DNA of 64,000 nt from Aureimonas frigidaquae (GTDB taxonomy: Bacteria; Pseudomonadota; Alphaproteobacteria; Rhizobiales; Rhizobiaceae): contig NZ_BBWR01000002.1 of assembly GCF_001463905.1 (NCBI RefSeq), positions 434,001 through 498,000 on the forward strand, in the 5' to 3' direction. The notes under the pieces are model-generated. The model was not told the DNA's origin. It saw only the letters and a list, made by a program, of their open reading frames with translations, and made no database searches. Positions 9,393 through 17,405 of this stretch are shown here, piece after piece (within the stretch, counting starts at the first letter, position 1; each line of letters begins with the position of its first letter). A program made the translations under genes and the position numbers.

Positions 9393-10100
9393 ATGACCTT
9401 GCTCGATACGTTCGATACGCTGAACCGGATTGCCTTCGCGATCTTCATCGCAGGGTGGGCGTCGTATAGTTGGCTTGCCGATTACAGCCCCCTCAGCCGC
9501 AACGGCCTGACCGCCCGGATGAACCACGAGCGGGCGCAATGGATGCGCACACTGCTCGGGCGCGACCTTCGGATGATCGACACGGCCATCATGGCCGGCC
9601 TGCAGCAGGGCACCGCCTTCTTTGCTTCAAGCTGCATCTTCGCCATCGGCGGCTGCTTCGCGCTGATGGGCTCGGCCGAGCAGATCGCCGTGATCGCACG
9701 GGATCTTCCCGTATCCGGGCTGGACGATCGCGGGCTGGTGGAGGCCAAGCTTCTGGGGCTGATGGTCATCTTTGCCCTCGCCTTCTTCAAGTTCGGCTGG
9801 GCCTACCGCCTGTTCAACTACTGCACCATCCTGATCGGCGCCATCCCCATGCGCTCGGAGGCGGAGGCCGATCCCGACGCGGCCGAGCGGGCCCTCGCGC
9901 GCGCGGCACGCATGAACATCATTGCCGGGCGGCACTTCAATTCGGGCCTGCGCACGGTGTTCTTCGGCGTCGCCTATCTTGGCTGGTTCCTCGGGCCCGT
10001 GGTGCTGATCCTCACCACGGCCGGGCTGGCCTTCATCCTGTATCGTCGCCAGTTCCGTTCCGATGCGCGCCAGGCGCTCGGGGAAAGAGAAGCCGCATGA
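9393..10100 (+). CDS. DUF599 family membrane protein
   Basis: This inner-membrane protein of 235 residues has four or so hydrophobic segments and the DUF599 hallmarks: MNHERAQWMRTLLGRDLRMIDTAI near residues 43-66, and FKFGWAYRLFNYC near residue 132. It ends in the conserved region NSGLRTVFFGVAYLGWFLGP. The function is not known. The stop overlaps the start of the following DUF3253 gene (ATGA), so the two are translationally coupled. Confidence 0.88.
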   Translation: MTLLDTFDTLNRIAFAIFIAGWASYSWLADYSPLSRNGLTARMNHERAQWMRTLLGRDLRMIDTAIMAGLQQGTAFFASSCIFAIGGCFALMGSAEQIAVIARDLPVSGLDDRGLVEAKLLGLMVIFALAFFKFGWAYRLFNYCTILIGAIPMRSEAEADPDAAERALARAARMNIIAGRHFNSGLRTVFFGVAYLGWFLGPVVLILTTAGLAFILYRRQFRSDARQALGEREAA

Positions 10101-10372
10101 CCAGAGCCGACAAACCCGCCATCCGCGCCACCATCCTGTCGATGATCGCCGAACGCGCCGAGGGCAAGACGGTTTGCCCTTCGGAGGTCGCCCGCCATAT
10201 TGCCGGGCAGGACGAAAAGGCGTGGCGCCTCCTGATGCACCCCATCCGCGCCGAGTCCGTGGCGCTGGCGCAGGCAGGAGCGATCACCATCTATCGCAAG
10301 GGACAGCCCGTGGACCCCGCAGCCTTCAAGGGCATCTACCGGCTCGGCCGCCCCTCAGGCGCGGGGGAATAA
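10097..10372 (+). CDS. DUF3253 family protein
   Basis: This small protein of 91 residues has a winged-helix look, matching DUF3253: 'ILSMIAERAEGKTVCPSEVARHI', then WRLLMHPIRAESVALAQAG and ITIYRKGQPVDP. The function is unknown. It overlaps the upstream DUF599 gene by 4 bases and its last 18 bases overlap the 3' end of the convergent YdcF-type gene. Confidence 0.85.
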   Translation: MTRADKPAIRATILSMIAERAEGKTVCPSEVARHIAGQDEKAWRLLMHPIRAESVALAQAGAITIYRKGQPVDPAAFKGIYRLGRPSGAGE

Positions 10373-11146
10373 GGCGTCGGTGCGCCCCGTCATCCAATAG
10401 GCCAGGAGGCCTATATATTCCCGGATGGCGAAATGCACCTTCTCGACATTGCGGATCGAGGCGGTTGAGGGCCGCCAGACGGCCGGCCCGGACGGTGTCT
10501 GGTAATCCACCGGAAACGGAACGACATCGAAGCCCGCCACACGGAAGCAACCGATGGCGCGCGGCATGTGATAGGCCGAGGTGACCAGAAGCCACACCTC
10601 ACCCTCCTGCGGCTGCGCCAGAGCGCGGGAAAAGACGGCGTTTTCCCAGGTGTTGCGGGACTGGTCCTCCAGGAGCAGCCGGTCGGCCGGCAGGCCGAGC
10701 GAGTCCAGAAGCAGGCGTCCGGCCACTGCCTCGCTGATATCCTCGAAGAGGATTTCCGCCGACCCGCCGGAAAACAGGACGCGGGCATCCGGATACTGCC
10801 GGGACAGGGCCACCGCGGCCGTCATCCGGTCGGCGGCGTCGTTCAGTTCCGGCACGCCGCGTGTGGCCGTGATCCGCGTATCGAGCGCGCCGCCCAGCAC
10901 CACGATGCCATCGACCCGCTCGGGCAGTGGCGCGCGCGGCACCCGCTCCTCGAGCGGGCTCATCATCAGAAGGCCGAGCGGGCTGAGCGACATGACCGCC
11001 AGAAGCAGCAAGGCCGTGCCCGAAAGCCACAATCCGAGCCGCCGCCGCCGCATAAGCAGGGCCAGAAAGCCCATCCCGGCCAGGATCAGCACCACCACGA
11101 GCGGCTGGACCAGATACCAGAAGATCTTGGACAGAAGAAAGAACAT
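10355..11146 (-). CDS. YdcF/SanA/ElyC family membrane protein (DUF218)
   Basis: This 263-residue protein has two N-terminal membrane helices (about residues 10-31 and 38-62) followed by a DUF218 domain: 'VDGIVVLGGALD', 'ARVLFSGGSAEI', the conserved acidic/asparagine stretch LEDQSRNTWENAVFS, and VTSAYHMPRAIGCF. The ElyC member of this family affects peptidoglycan and lipid carrier metabolism in E. coli. The biochemical reaction is not settled. Start ATG 11146 places the first helix directly at the N terminus. Confidence 0.88.
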   Translation of the reverse strand: MFFLLSKIFWYLVQPLVVVLILAGMGFLALLMRRRRLGLWLSGTALLLLAVMSLSPLGLLMMSPLEERVPRAPLPERVDGIVVLGGALDTRITATRGVPELNDAADRMTAAVALSRQYPDARVLFSGGSAEILFEDISEAVAGRLLLDSLGLPADRLLLEDQSRNTWENAVFSRALAQPQEGEVWLLVTSAYHMPRAIGCFRVAGFDVVPFPVDYQTPSGPAVWRPSTASIRNVEKVHFAIREYIGLLAYWMTGRTDALFPRA

Positions 11147-11311
11147 GGGACAGACGCGCTCCGCAGCCCCGGCGGCCGCACCGGTCCTTCCTATCCTGCG
11201 AGCCTGAAGCGAGGGTAAAAGCCCTGCGCGACGTGAACGGCGGGGCGGGATTGCGGTTTGTGCCGGGACGGGTCAAACACGCTTTCTCGCAAATGCCAGG
11301 AAGGATGCGTC

Positions 11312-12295
11312 ATGGGTGCGAATACGTCGTCGAAGACGGTGCGCAAGCGCATCGAGGCGCTCGATCTGGCACGTGGCATCGCGCTTGTCGCCATGGCCGC
11401 CTATCACTTCACCTGGGATCTGGAGTTCTTCGGCTACCTGGCGCGCGGCACCGCAAATTCCGGTGGCTGGCGTCTCTTTGCGCGGGCGATCGCCTCAAGC
11501 TTTCTCTTCATGGTCGGGCTGTCGCTGGTCCTGGCGCATTTGCGCGGCATACGCTGGCGCCCCTTCTGGATCCGGCTGGCGCAGGTCGGCGCCGGGGCGC
11601 TGGCCATTACCATCGTCACCTATTTCGCCACGCCGCAGAGCTTCGTCTTCTTCGGCATTCTGCATCAGATCGCCGTGGCCAGCCTGATCGGGCTGATCTT
11701 CCTGCGCTGCCCGCCAGTGCTGACGCTGGCCGCCGGCGTGATCATGATCGTGCTGCCGAACCTTTTCGTGACGGATGCGATGAATGGGCGCGCGCTCGCC
11801 TGGATCGGCTTTGCCGCGCGCGAACCCGTCTCCAACGATATCGTGCCGATCTTCCCCTGGACGGGCATCGTGCTCGTGGGCATGGCCGCCAGCCAATGGC
11901 TTGCCGCAACAAGCGGATGGCTGCGCATCAAGGCGCTGAACCCGTCCATACTCGGCCTGCGGCTGTTCGATCCGCTGCGCTGGATCGGGCGTCACTCGCT
12001 CGCCTTCTACCTGATCCATCAGCCGGTCAACATCGCCCTCATCGCCGGCTTTGCGCAGATCATGCCGCCCGATACGACTGTGGTCTTCCGGCAGGAATGC
12101 ACCGCCGCTTGCTCCGCCCAGGGGCGCGATGGCGCCAGTTGTGCGCGCTATTGCGATTGCGCACGGACGGAACTGACCGACGCCGGCCTGTTCGAACCCT
12201 ATATGAGCGGCCGGCTGACGGCCGACGAGGAAGATGGATTCCGCAGCGTTCTGGCACTCTGCACCGCACGCTACATTCCCTATGACGCCCCTTAA
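11312..12295 (+). CDS. DUF1624 (heparan-alpha-glucosaminide N-acetyltransferase-like) membrane protein with Cys-rich tail
   Basis: This is a multi-pass inner-membrane protein (327 residues) that begins with the family signature RIEALDLARGIALVAMAAYHFTWD, in which the His of 'AYHF' corresponds to the proposed acceptor residue of the acyltransferase-3/HGSNAT-like fold. About eight hydrophobic helices follow, up to IGRHSLAFYLIHQPVN. After the last helix comes a tail of about 65 residues with seven cysteines (ECTAACSAQG...CARYCDCARTE), unusual for a membrane acyltransferase. The substrate is unknown. Start chosen at ATG 11312, preceded by GGAAGGATGCGTC. Confidence 0.82.
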   Translation: MGANTSSKTVRKRIEALDLARGIALVAMAAYHFTWDLEFFGYLARGTANSGGWRLFARAIASSFLFMVGLSLVLAHLRGIRWRPFWIRLAQVGAGALAITIVTYFATPQSFVFFGILHQIAVASLIGLIFLRCPPVLTLAAGVIMIVLPNLFVTDAMNGRALAWIGFAAREPVSNDIVPIFPWTGIVLVGMAASQWLAATSGWLRIKALNPSILGLRLFDPLRWIGRHSLAFYLIHQPVNIALIAGFAQIMPPDTTVVFRQECTAACSAQGRDGASCARYCDCARTELTDAGLFEPYMSGRLTADEEDGFRSVLALCTARYIPYDAP

Positions 12296-12298
12296 GCG

Positions 12299-12691
12299 TC
12301 AGGGCGCCGGCGCGATGCCGAGTTCGGCCATCCGGGCAAGGCAGGCTTCCTCCGCCTGTTCGAGCTCGGACAGAAGTTCCTGGATATCGCGGCGCTTCTG
12401 CTCCAGCTCGGCGCGCCGCTCGTTCACGCGGCGGGCAATGGCCCGAAGCTGCCCGGCTTCCCCGGGGGGCGAGCGATACATGCCGATGATCTCGCGGATC
12501 TCGGCGATGGAAAAGCCGAGCCGCTTGCCCCGCAGGATGTTGCGCAGAAGCTGCCTGTCGGAATGGCGGAACAGGCGCGTGCGGCCCCGCCGGATGGGCG
12601 CGATCAGCCCCTCGTCTTCGTAGAAGCGTATGGTCCGCGTCGATATGCCGAACTCTCGTGTGAGCTCGGTGATCGTGTAGTAATCGCGCAT
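12299..12691 (-). CDS. MerR family transcriptional regulator (LiuR-like)
   Basis: This DNA-binding regulator (130 residues) has an N-terminal MerR helix-turn-helix (YYTITELTREFGISTRTIRFYEDEGL, residues 4-29) and the wing RRGRTRLFRHSDRQLL. A coiled-coil dimerisation helix follows (about 80-120). It lacks the metal-binding cysteine cluster of heavy-metal MerRs. Similarity of the helix-turn-helix and the neighbouring operator suggest the LiuR group, which controls branched-chain amino acid or acyl-CoA catabolism. No such catabolic operon lies next to it here. The 3' end is only 3 bases from the convergent DUF1624 gene. Confidence 0.85.
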   Translation of the reverse strand: MRDYYTITELTREFGISTRTIRFYEDEGLIAPIRRGRTRLFRHSDRQLLRNILRGKRLGFSIAEIREIIGMYRSPPGEAGQLRAIARRVNERRAELEQKRRDIQELLSELEQAEEACLARMAELGIAPAP

Positions 12692-12730
12692 GCGCGGCCT
12701 TTCCGTCGTGCCCAGCCTGTTCTTGCAAGA

Positions 12731-12748
12731 TTGACGTAAAAGTCAATC
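12731..12748. promoter_or_regulatory. Inverted-repeat operator upstream of the MerR gene
   Basis: ATTGAC-GTAAAA-GTCAAT forms a perfect dyad with 6-base arms, 40 bases before the MerR start codon. It resembles the TTGACGTAAACGTCAA-type boxes I recall for LiuR regulators. Because the other flank is the 3' end of mgtE, autoregulation is the simplest reading. Confidence 0.65.
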
Positions 12749-12758
12749 CGCGCGCATG

Positions 12759-14174
12759 TCAGGCCAGCCCGAACCACCATGTGGCAAGGCCGAGAAACCC
12801 GAAAAATCCAACGAGATCCGTTACCGCCGTGACGAAGACCGCCGAGGCGATGGCGGGATCGGCGCCGACCTTGTTCAGGACCAGCGGAATGAGGATCCCC
12901 GCCAGCGATGCCGCCAGCATGTTCACCACCATCGCCACCGCGATCACACCGCCAAGATCGGGATTGCCGCTCCACAGATAGGTGACCCCGCCGATCAGAA
13001 AGGCGATGGCCGTGCCGTTGAGAAGGCCGACCAGAACCTCGCGGCGCAGGATGCGGCCCGAATTGTGGATGTGGATATCGCGCGTGGCGATGGCGCGCAC
13101 CGTGATGGTCATGGTCTGCGCCGCGGCATTGCCGCCCATGGATGCGACGATGGGCATGAGCGCAGCCAGGGCCACCATCTGCTGAATGGTGCCGTCGAAC
13201 AGGCCGATCACCGATGCGGCCAGGAAGGCCGTGAACAGGTTGACGAAGAGCCAGGCGAAGCGCGAGCGCGCGGCCGTCACCACGGAGTCGGAGATTTCCT
13301 CGTCGCCCACGCCGCCGAGGCGGCGGAAATCCTCTTCGGCCTCCGCCTGGATGACATCGACGATATCGTCGATCGTCAGGACGCCCACCAGCCGCTCGTT
13401 CTCGTCCACGACGGCGGCGGACAGGAGATCGTACTGCTCGAAGATGTGCGCCGCCTCTTCCTGGTCCATTTCGGCCGGGATGGCGTGCCGCGTCGGATGC
13501 ATGATGGCATCGATCTTCGACGGACGCTTGGCGCGTAGAATATCGTGCAGCCCGACCGCGCCGAGCAGCTTGAACGAGGGGTCGATGACGAAGATCTCCG
13601 AGAAGCGTTCCGGCAGGTCGTCATCGTCCCGCATGTAGTCGATCGTCTGGCCGACGGTCCAGAAGGGCGGCACAGCGACATATTCGGTCTGCATGCGGCG
13701 GCCGGCCGTCTCGTCCGGATAATCCAGGGCACGACGCAGCCGCAGCCTTTCGCGGAACGGCAGAAGATCGAGGATCTCATTGCGCTCGGCAGCGTCGAGA
13801 TCTTCCAGAATGTAGACGGCATCGTCGGAATTCAGCTCGCCGACAGCCGCCGCCACCTGGCCGGGCGTCATCGCATGGATGATTTCCAGGCGGATTGCCT
13901 CGTCCACCTCGGTCAGCGCGGTGTAGTCGAACGCGTCTCCCACCAGGCGCACCAGGGCCTGACGCTCCTCGGTCGACAGATAGCCGAGCACGTCACCAAG
14001 CTCGGTCTCGTGCAGGGGGGCGACATGCGCGCTGAGGGCATCCCCATCGCCCGCATCGATTGCGGCGCGGAGCCTGTCCAGGAACGCCGCGTCGACGCCA
14101 CCTTCTTCGTCGTAGATTCCAGGGCGTTCCAATCGGTCGGGATTGTCCTGAATGTCGTGTTCGCTCAACGCCAT
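12759..14174 (-). CDS. mgtE: MgtE family magnesium transporter
   Basis: This is a 471-residue Mg2+ channel. Order of domains: N-terminal helical MgtE_N domain (about 40-140; ALVRLVGDAF, LEDLDAAERNEILDLLPF), two CBS domains (about 145-270; VGVLTIDDIVDVIQAEAEEDF), and a five-helix membrane domain with the pore signature, GGNAAAQTMTITVRAIATRDI. The conserved acidic plug-helix region and the GGNAAAQ pore motif are intact. The ATG at 14174 follows GGACGGGGG; the open frame extends 69 codons upstream without family similarity. Mg2+ sensing is by the cytoplasmic domains in the known structure. Confidence 0.93.
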   Translation of the reverse strand: MALSEHDIQDNPDRLERPGIYDEEGGVDAAFLDRLRAAIDAGDGDALSAHVAPLHETELGDVLGYLSTEERQALVRLVGDAFDYTALTEVDEAIRLEIIHAMTPGQVAAAVGELNSDDAVYILEDLDAAERNEILDLLPFRERLRLRRALDYPDETAGRRMQTEYVAVPPFWTVGQTIDYMRDDDDLPERFSEIFVIDPSFKLLGAVGLHDILRAKRPSKIDAIMHPTRHAIPAEMDQEEAAHIFEQYDLLSAAVVDENERLVGVLTIDDIVDVIQAEAEEDFRRLGGVGDEEISDSVVTAARSRFAWLFVNLFTAFLAASVIGLFDGTIQQMVALAALMPIVASMGGNAAAQTMTITVRAIATRDIHIHNSGRILRREVLVGLLNGTAIAFLIGGVTYLWSGNPDLGGVIAVAMVVNMLAASLAGILIPLVLNKVGADPAIASAVFVTAVTDLVGFFGFLGLATWWFGLA

Positions 14175-14311
14175 CCCCCGTCCATCCGATCCGTCGCTCT
14201 CGTCCGCACCTACATGGCCCACCACCAAGTTGCACCCCCCTTTCTGTAGGATCGACCCTGCGGTAGACGGAACGCGGCGGGCCGACGCCGCAGCGCAACA
14301 CTTGGTGTCAC

Positions 14312-14962
14312 ATGCAACATCCCCCCGACGAAGAGTCCTATCTGCGCGATCCGGAAGAGATCTATCGCCGATCCTTCGCAACGATCCGCGCCGAGGCCGC
14401 GCTCGGCCATCTGGACCCGGCGGAGGCCAGTGTCGCCGAGCGCGTCATTCACGCTTGCGGCATGATCGACATCGTGGCCGATCTTGCCTTCACGCCCGGT
14501 GCCGCCGCTGCCGGCATCGGCGCGTTGGCGAGCGGCCGGCCCGTCTTCTGCGATGTCGGAATGGTCGCGCAAGGGGTCATCCGCCGGCTGCTCCCGGCCG
14601 ACAATCCAGTTGTCGTGACGCTCGATGCGCCGGGTGTGGCGGAGCGCGCGGCGCGCTCACGCACGACGCGCAGCGCTGCGGCCGTGGATGACTGGCTCGA
14701 TCGCATCGACGGCGCTGTCGTCGCCATCGGCAATGCGCCCACGGCGCTGTTTCACCTTCTGGATCGGATCGGGGCGAGCGGCCCCCGCCCGGCGCTCGTC
14801 ATCGGCATGCCGGTCGGCTTCGTGGGCGCGGTCGAATCCAAGGTGGCGCTCGCGCAGCGCGGGGACATCGCCTCCATCATCGTCCACGGTCGGCGCGGCG
14901 GCAGCGCCATGGCCGCGGCGGCGGTCAACGCCCTGGCGCGTCTCGCCGGCGGGTCTAGCTGA
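14312..14962 (+). CDS. cobH: Precorrin-8X methylmutase, CobH
   Basis: CobH moves a methyl group from C-11 to C-12 of precorrin-8X to give hydrogenobyrinic acid in aerobic cobalamin synthesis. The 216-residue protein has the active-site histidine in ERVIHACGM (His47), the family stretch 'GRPVFCDVGMVAQGV', and the C-terminal GMPVGFVGAVESK. The length is normal. No other cob gene is nearby, which is unusual since cobH usually sits in a large cob operon. The ATG at 14312 has a poor ribosome site. The 3' end overlaps the convergent CoA-transferase gene by 8 bases. Confidence 0.9.
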   Translation: MQHPPDEESYLRDPEEIYRRSFATIRAEAALGHLDPAEASVAERVIHACGMIDIVADLAFTPGAAAAGIGALASGRPVFCDVGMVAQGVIRRLLPADNPVVVTLDAPGVAERAARSRTTRSAAAVDDWLDRIDGAVVAIGNAPTALFHLLDRIGASGPRPALVIGMPVGFVGAVESKVALAQRGDIASIIVHGRRGGSAMAAAAVNALARLAGGSS

Positions 14963-16139
14963 CGCCTTCGGGGGTCATGCCCAGTTCGCGAAGGATAGCG
15001 TCCGTATCCGCGCCGAGTGCCGGCGCCCCACGTGACAGCGCAAGCTGCGCATCGGAAAAGACGATGGGGGTGCGCACACCCGGAACGCTTCCCGCCGCCG
15101 CCTGCGGATTGCCGACGTCGATCCGCATGCCCCGCGCAATGACCTGCGGATCGGCAAAGACATCCTCGACATTGTTGATCGGCCCTGCCGGGACGCCGTG
15201 CTCCTCCATCCGCTGCAGGAACGCATCGCGTGCATGCTGGCGGATCAACGGCGCCAGGATGGATGTCAGGCGCGCCCGGTTGCCCACCCGGGCCGCATTG
15301 TCGGCAAACAGCGGATCGGCCGAAAGCTCCGGCCGGCCGAGCACCGCGCACAGCCGCTGGAACTGCGCATCGTTTCCGACGGCCAGGATGATATGGCCAT
15401 CGCTCGTCTCGAAGACCTGATAGGGCGCGATGTTGGGATGCGCATTGCCCATGCGGTGGGGCGCTGTTCCGGAGACCAGGTAGTTGAGCGCCTGGTTGGC
15501 GAGGACGCCGGTCATGGAGTCCAGAAGCGCCATGTCGATATGCTGTCCCCGGCCCGTGCTCTGACGCTGCGCGAGCGCCGCCTGGATGGCGATGACGCCA
15601 TAGAGCCCGGTGAAGATATCGGCGAAGGCGACCCCGATCTTTTGCGGCTCACCCCCCGGCTCCCCGGTCAGATCCATGATCCCGCCCATGCCCTGGACGA
15701 CATAGTCGTAGCCTGCGCGTTGCGCATAGGGCCCCGTCTGGCCGAAGCCGGTGATGGAGCAGTAGACCAGACGCGGATTGGCCGCCATCAGCGTTGCATG
15801 GTCGAGCCCGTATCTGGCAAGCCCGCCAAGCTTGAAGTTCTCGATCAGGACGTCGGCCGTCGCGGCCAGGCGGCGGGCCGCCTCCTGCCCTGCCGGTGTG
15901 GCGAAGTCCAGGACGATGGAGCGCTTGCCCCGGTTGCAGGCATGGAAGTAGGCCGCATCCAAGTGGCCGCCGTCTCGTGCGGGCACGAAAGGCGGGCCCC
16001 AGCGGCGGGTATCGTCCCCACCGGGCGCCTCCACCTTGATGACCTCGGCGCCAAGGTCGGCCAGCGTCTGGCCGATCCACGGCCCCGCCAGGATGCGGGC
16101 AAATTCCACGACGCGCAGGCCGGCCAGGGGTGCGGACAT
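14955..16139 (-). CDS. CaiB/BaiF family (class III) CoA-transferase
   Basis: This 394-residue protein belongs to the formyl-CoA/carnitine CoA-transferase family, which moves CoA between carboxylic acids. It opens with the hallmark LAGLRVVEFARILAGPWIGQTLADLGAEVIKVE. The catalytic aspartate is expected in FADIFTGL (near residue 175), as in 'GDxxTG' of Frc. Further family motifs are CNRGKRSIVLD and GRGQHIDMALLDS. The ATG at 16139 has an excellent ribosome site (AGGAGG, 3 bases before). It is divergent from the rpfF-like gene, with 300 bases between; a role in acyl-CoA supply to the signal synthase is possible but unproven. The true substrate is unknown. Confidence 0.9.
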   Translation of the reverse strand: MSAPLAGLRVVEFARILAGPWIGQTLADLGAEVIKVEAPGGDDTRRWGPPFVPARDGGHLDAAYFHACNRGKRSIVLDFATPAGQEAARRLAATADVLIENFKLGGLARYGLDHATLMAANPRLVYCSITGFGQTGPYAQRAGYDYVVQGMGGIMDLTGEPGGEPQKIGVAFADIFTGLYGVIAIQAALAQRQSTGRGQHIDMALLDSMTGVLANQALNYLVSGTAPHRMGNAHPNIAPYQVFETSDGHIILAVGNDAQFQRLCAVLGRPELSADPLFADNAARVGNRARLTSILAPLIRQHARDAFLQRMEEHGVPAGPINNVEDVFADPQVIARGMRIDVGNPQAAAGSVPGVRTPIVFSDAQLALSRGAPALGADTDAILRELGMTPEGVS

Positions 16140-16439
16140 GCACCCTCCTTGCTTCGAGTTTCTCACATATCCGCTCTACGATTTGCGCCCGCCGGCGGCA
16201 AGCGAGGGTGCTGGAGTTGCACTGCAAGGTGAGCGCCGGTGCCCACAACTTAAGCAAAGCGCAATTCATGATGGTTGCTAAGGCGACGGTACAGCCGAAA
16301 GATTAGTCGTTGTTCCAACTTATGGTTGCGGCGCACCCATTGCTGTCGAGGCGCGTTACAACAGAATAAGGGGCGTGTACTATCTGCCCCGGAACGTCCT
16401 CACAACATCCGCAAAAAAACTTGTCTTCAGGAGCCTCCC
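16140..16439. promoter_or_regulatory. Divergent promoter region between the CoA-transferase and rpfF-like genes
   Basis: This 300-base non-coding stretch is more AT-rich than the flanking genes. It holds the 11-base palindrome TTGCACTGCAA at 16217-16227, 78 bases before the CoA-transferase start, similar to the TTGCACTGCA sequence before the phasin gene. The rpfF-like gene has AGGAG 8 bases before its ATG at 16440. An open frame runs through from 16275 but its translation is not protein-like. No hairpin terminator is evident. Confidence 0.5.
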
Positions 16440-17390
16440 ATGACCATCCAGTTCACCACCCCGTCCAACTCCTCTTTCGTTTCCACCTCCGGCGTCGGCC
16501 TGGCCGCGCGCGACGAATGGACTCCGCTCTACTCCGATATCGACCTGTCGCTCGATCGTGAGGACGGAATCTACTGGTGCTACCTGCAGCCGCAGTCCCG
16601 CCCCAGCGTCACCCCGGAACTCTTGCGGGACGTGACCTCCATGCAGACCATGCTGCGCAGCCGGCTGGCGCAGACGCCTGACGCGCAACTGCCCTTCAAG
16701 TACTTCGTCGTCGCTTCGCGCACCCCCGGCATCTTCAACCTCGGCGGTGATCTGCGGCTGTTCGCCGATGCCGTCCGCAAGGGCCAGAAGCTCCTGCTGC
16801 AGGCCTATGCCCATGCCTGCGTCGACATCGTCTGGAACAACGTCATCAGCTATGACAGCCCGGTCGTCACCATGGCCCTGGTGCAGGGCGATGCGCTCGG
16901 CGGCGGCTTCGAGACCGCCCTGTCCTGCAACGTCATCGTGGCGGAGCGCAGCGCCCGCTTCGGCCTGCCGGAAGTTCTGTTCAATCTCTTCCCCGGCATG
17001 GGCGCCTATAGCCTGATCGCCCGCCGCATCGGCGCGGTCGAAGCCGAACGCATGATCCTGAGCGGCAAGATCTACACGGCCGAAGAGCTGCACCGCATCG
17101 GCCTGGTCGATGTCCTGGCAGAGGACGGACAGGGCGAAGCTGCCCTGCGGGCCTATGCGGCACGCCAGTCGCGCAGCCACAACGCCATGCAGGCCGTGTT
17201 CCGGACGCGCAACCGCGTGTCGGCCATCACGCGTGAGGAACTGCGCGACGTCGTCAACATCTGGGTCGACGCGGCCATGCGCCTGACGCCGTCGGACCTG
17301 AAGAAGATGGAGCGCCTTGCCGCCGCGCAGGATCGTCGCTGCCGGATCAACCGCGCGGATGACAACGCCGCGCTGATCGCCGCCGAATGA
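16440..17390 (+). CDS. rpfF: RpfF-like crotonase, putative diffusible signal factor (DSF) synthase
   Basis: The product (316 residues) is a crotonase-fold enzyme of the RpfF branch, which makes cis-2-unsaturated fatty acid signals from acyl-ACP by dehydration and thioester hydrolysis. The two glutamates proposed as catalytic in RpfF (E141 and E161 in Xanthomonas) are present with the same spacing of 20: Glu158 in GDALGGGFETALSC and Glu178 in GLPEVLFNLFPGMGAYS. The phrase 'FNLFPGMGAYS' and the long N terminus (about 45 residues before the crotonase core) separate it from ordinary enoyl-CoA hydratases. ATG 16440 follows CAGGAGCCTCCC. It converges on an rpfC-like kinase gene with a 15-base gap, as in Xanthomonas rpf clusters. 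A neighbouring rpfB-type ligase is absent. Confidence 0.85.
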   Translation: MTIQFTTPSNSSFVSTSGVGLAARDEWTPLYSDIDLSLDREDGIYWCYLQPQSRPSVTPELLRDVTSMQTMLRSRLAQTPDAQLPFKYFVVASRTPGIFNLGGDLRLFADAVRKGQKLLLQAYAHACVDIVWNNVISYDSPVVTMALVQGDALGGGFETALSCNVIVAERSARFGLPEVLFNLFPGMGAYSLIARRIGAVEAERMILSGKIYTAEELHRIGLVDVLAEDGQGEAALRAYAARQSRSHNAMQAVFRTRNRVSAITREELRDVVNIWVDAAMRLTPSDLKKMERLAAAQDRRCRINRADDNAALIAAE

Positions 17391-17405
17391 CGTGTGGCCA
17401 GAGCA

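Noticed and set aside
16275-16439. N-terminal extension of the rpfF-like frame
   Set aside because: The added residues are basic and cysteine-rich without similarity, and a strong ribosome site sits at ATG 16440.
16440-17390. Calling the rpfF-like gene an ordinary enoyl-CoA hydratase
   Set aside because: The FNLFPGMGAYS motif, long N terminus, glutamate pair spacing and convergent rpfC-like gene favour the RpfF branch.
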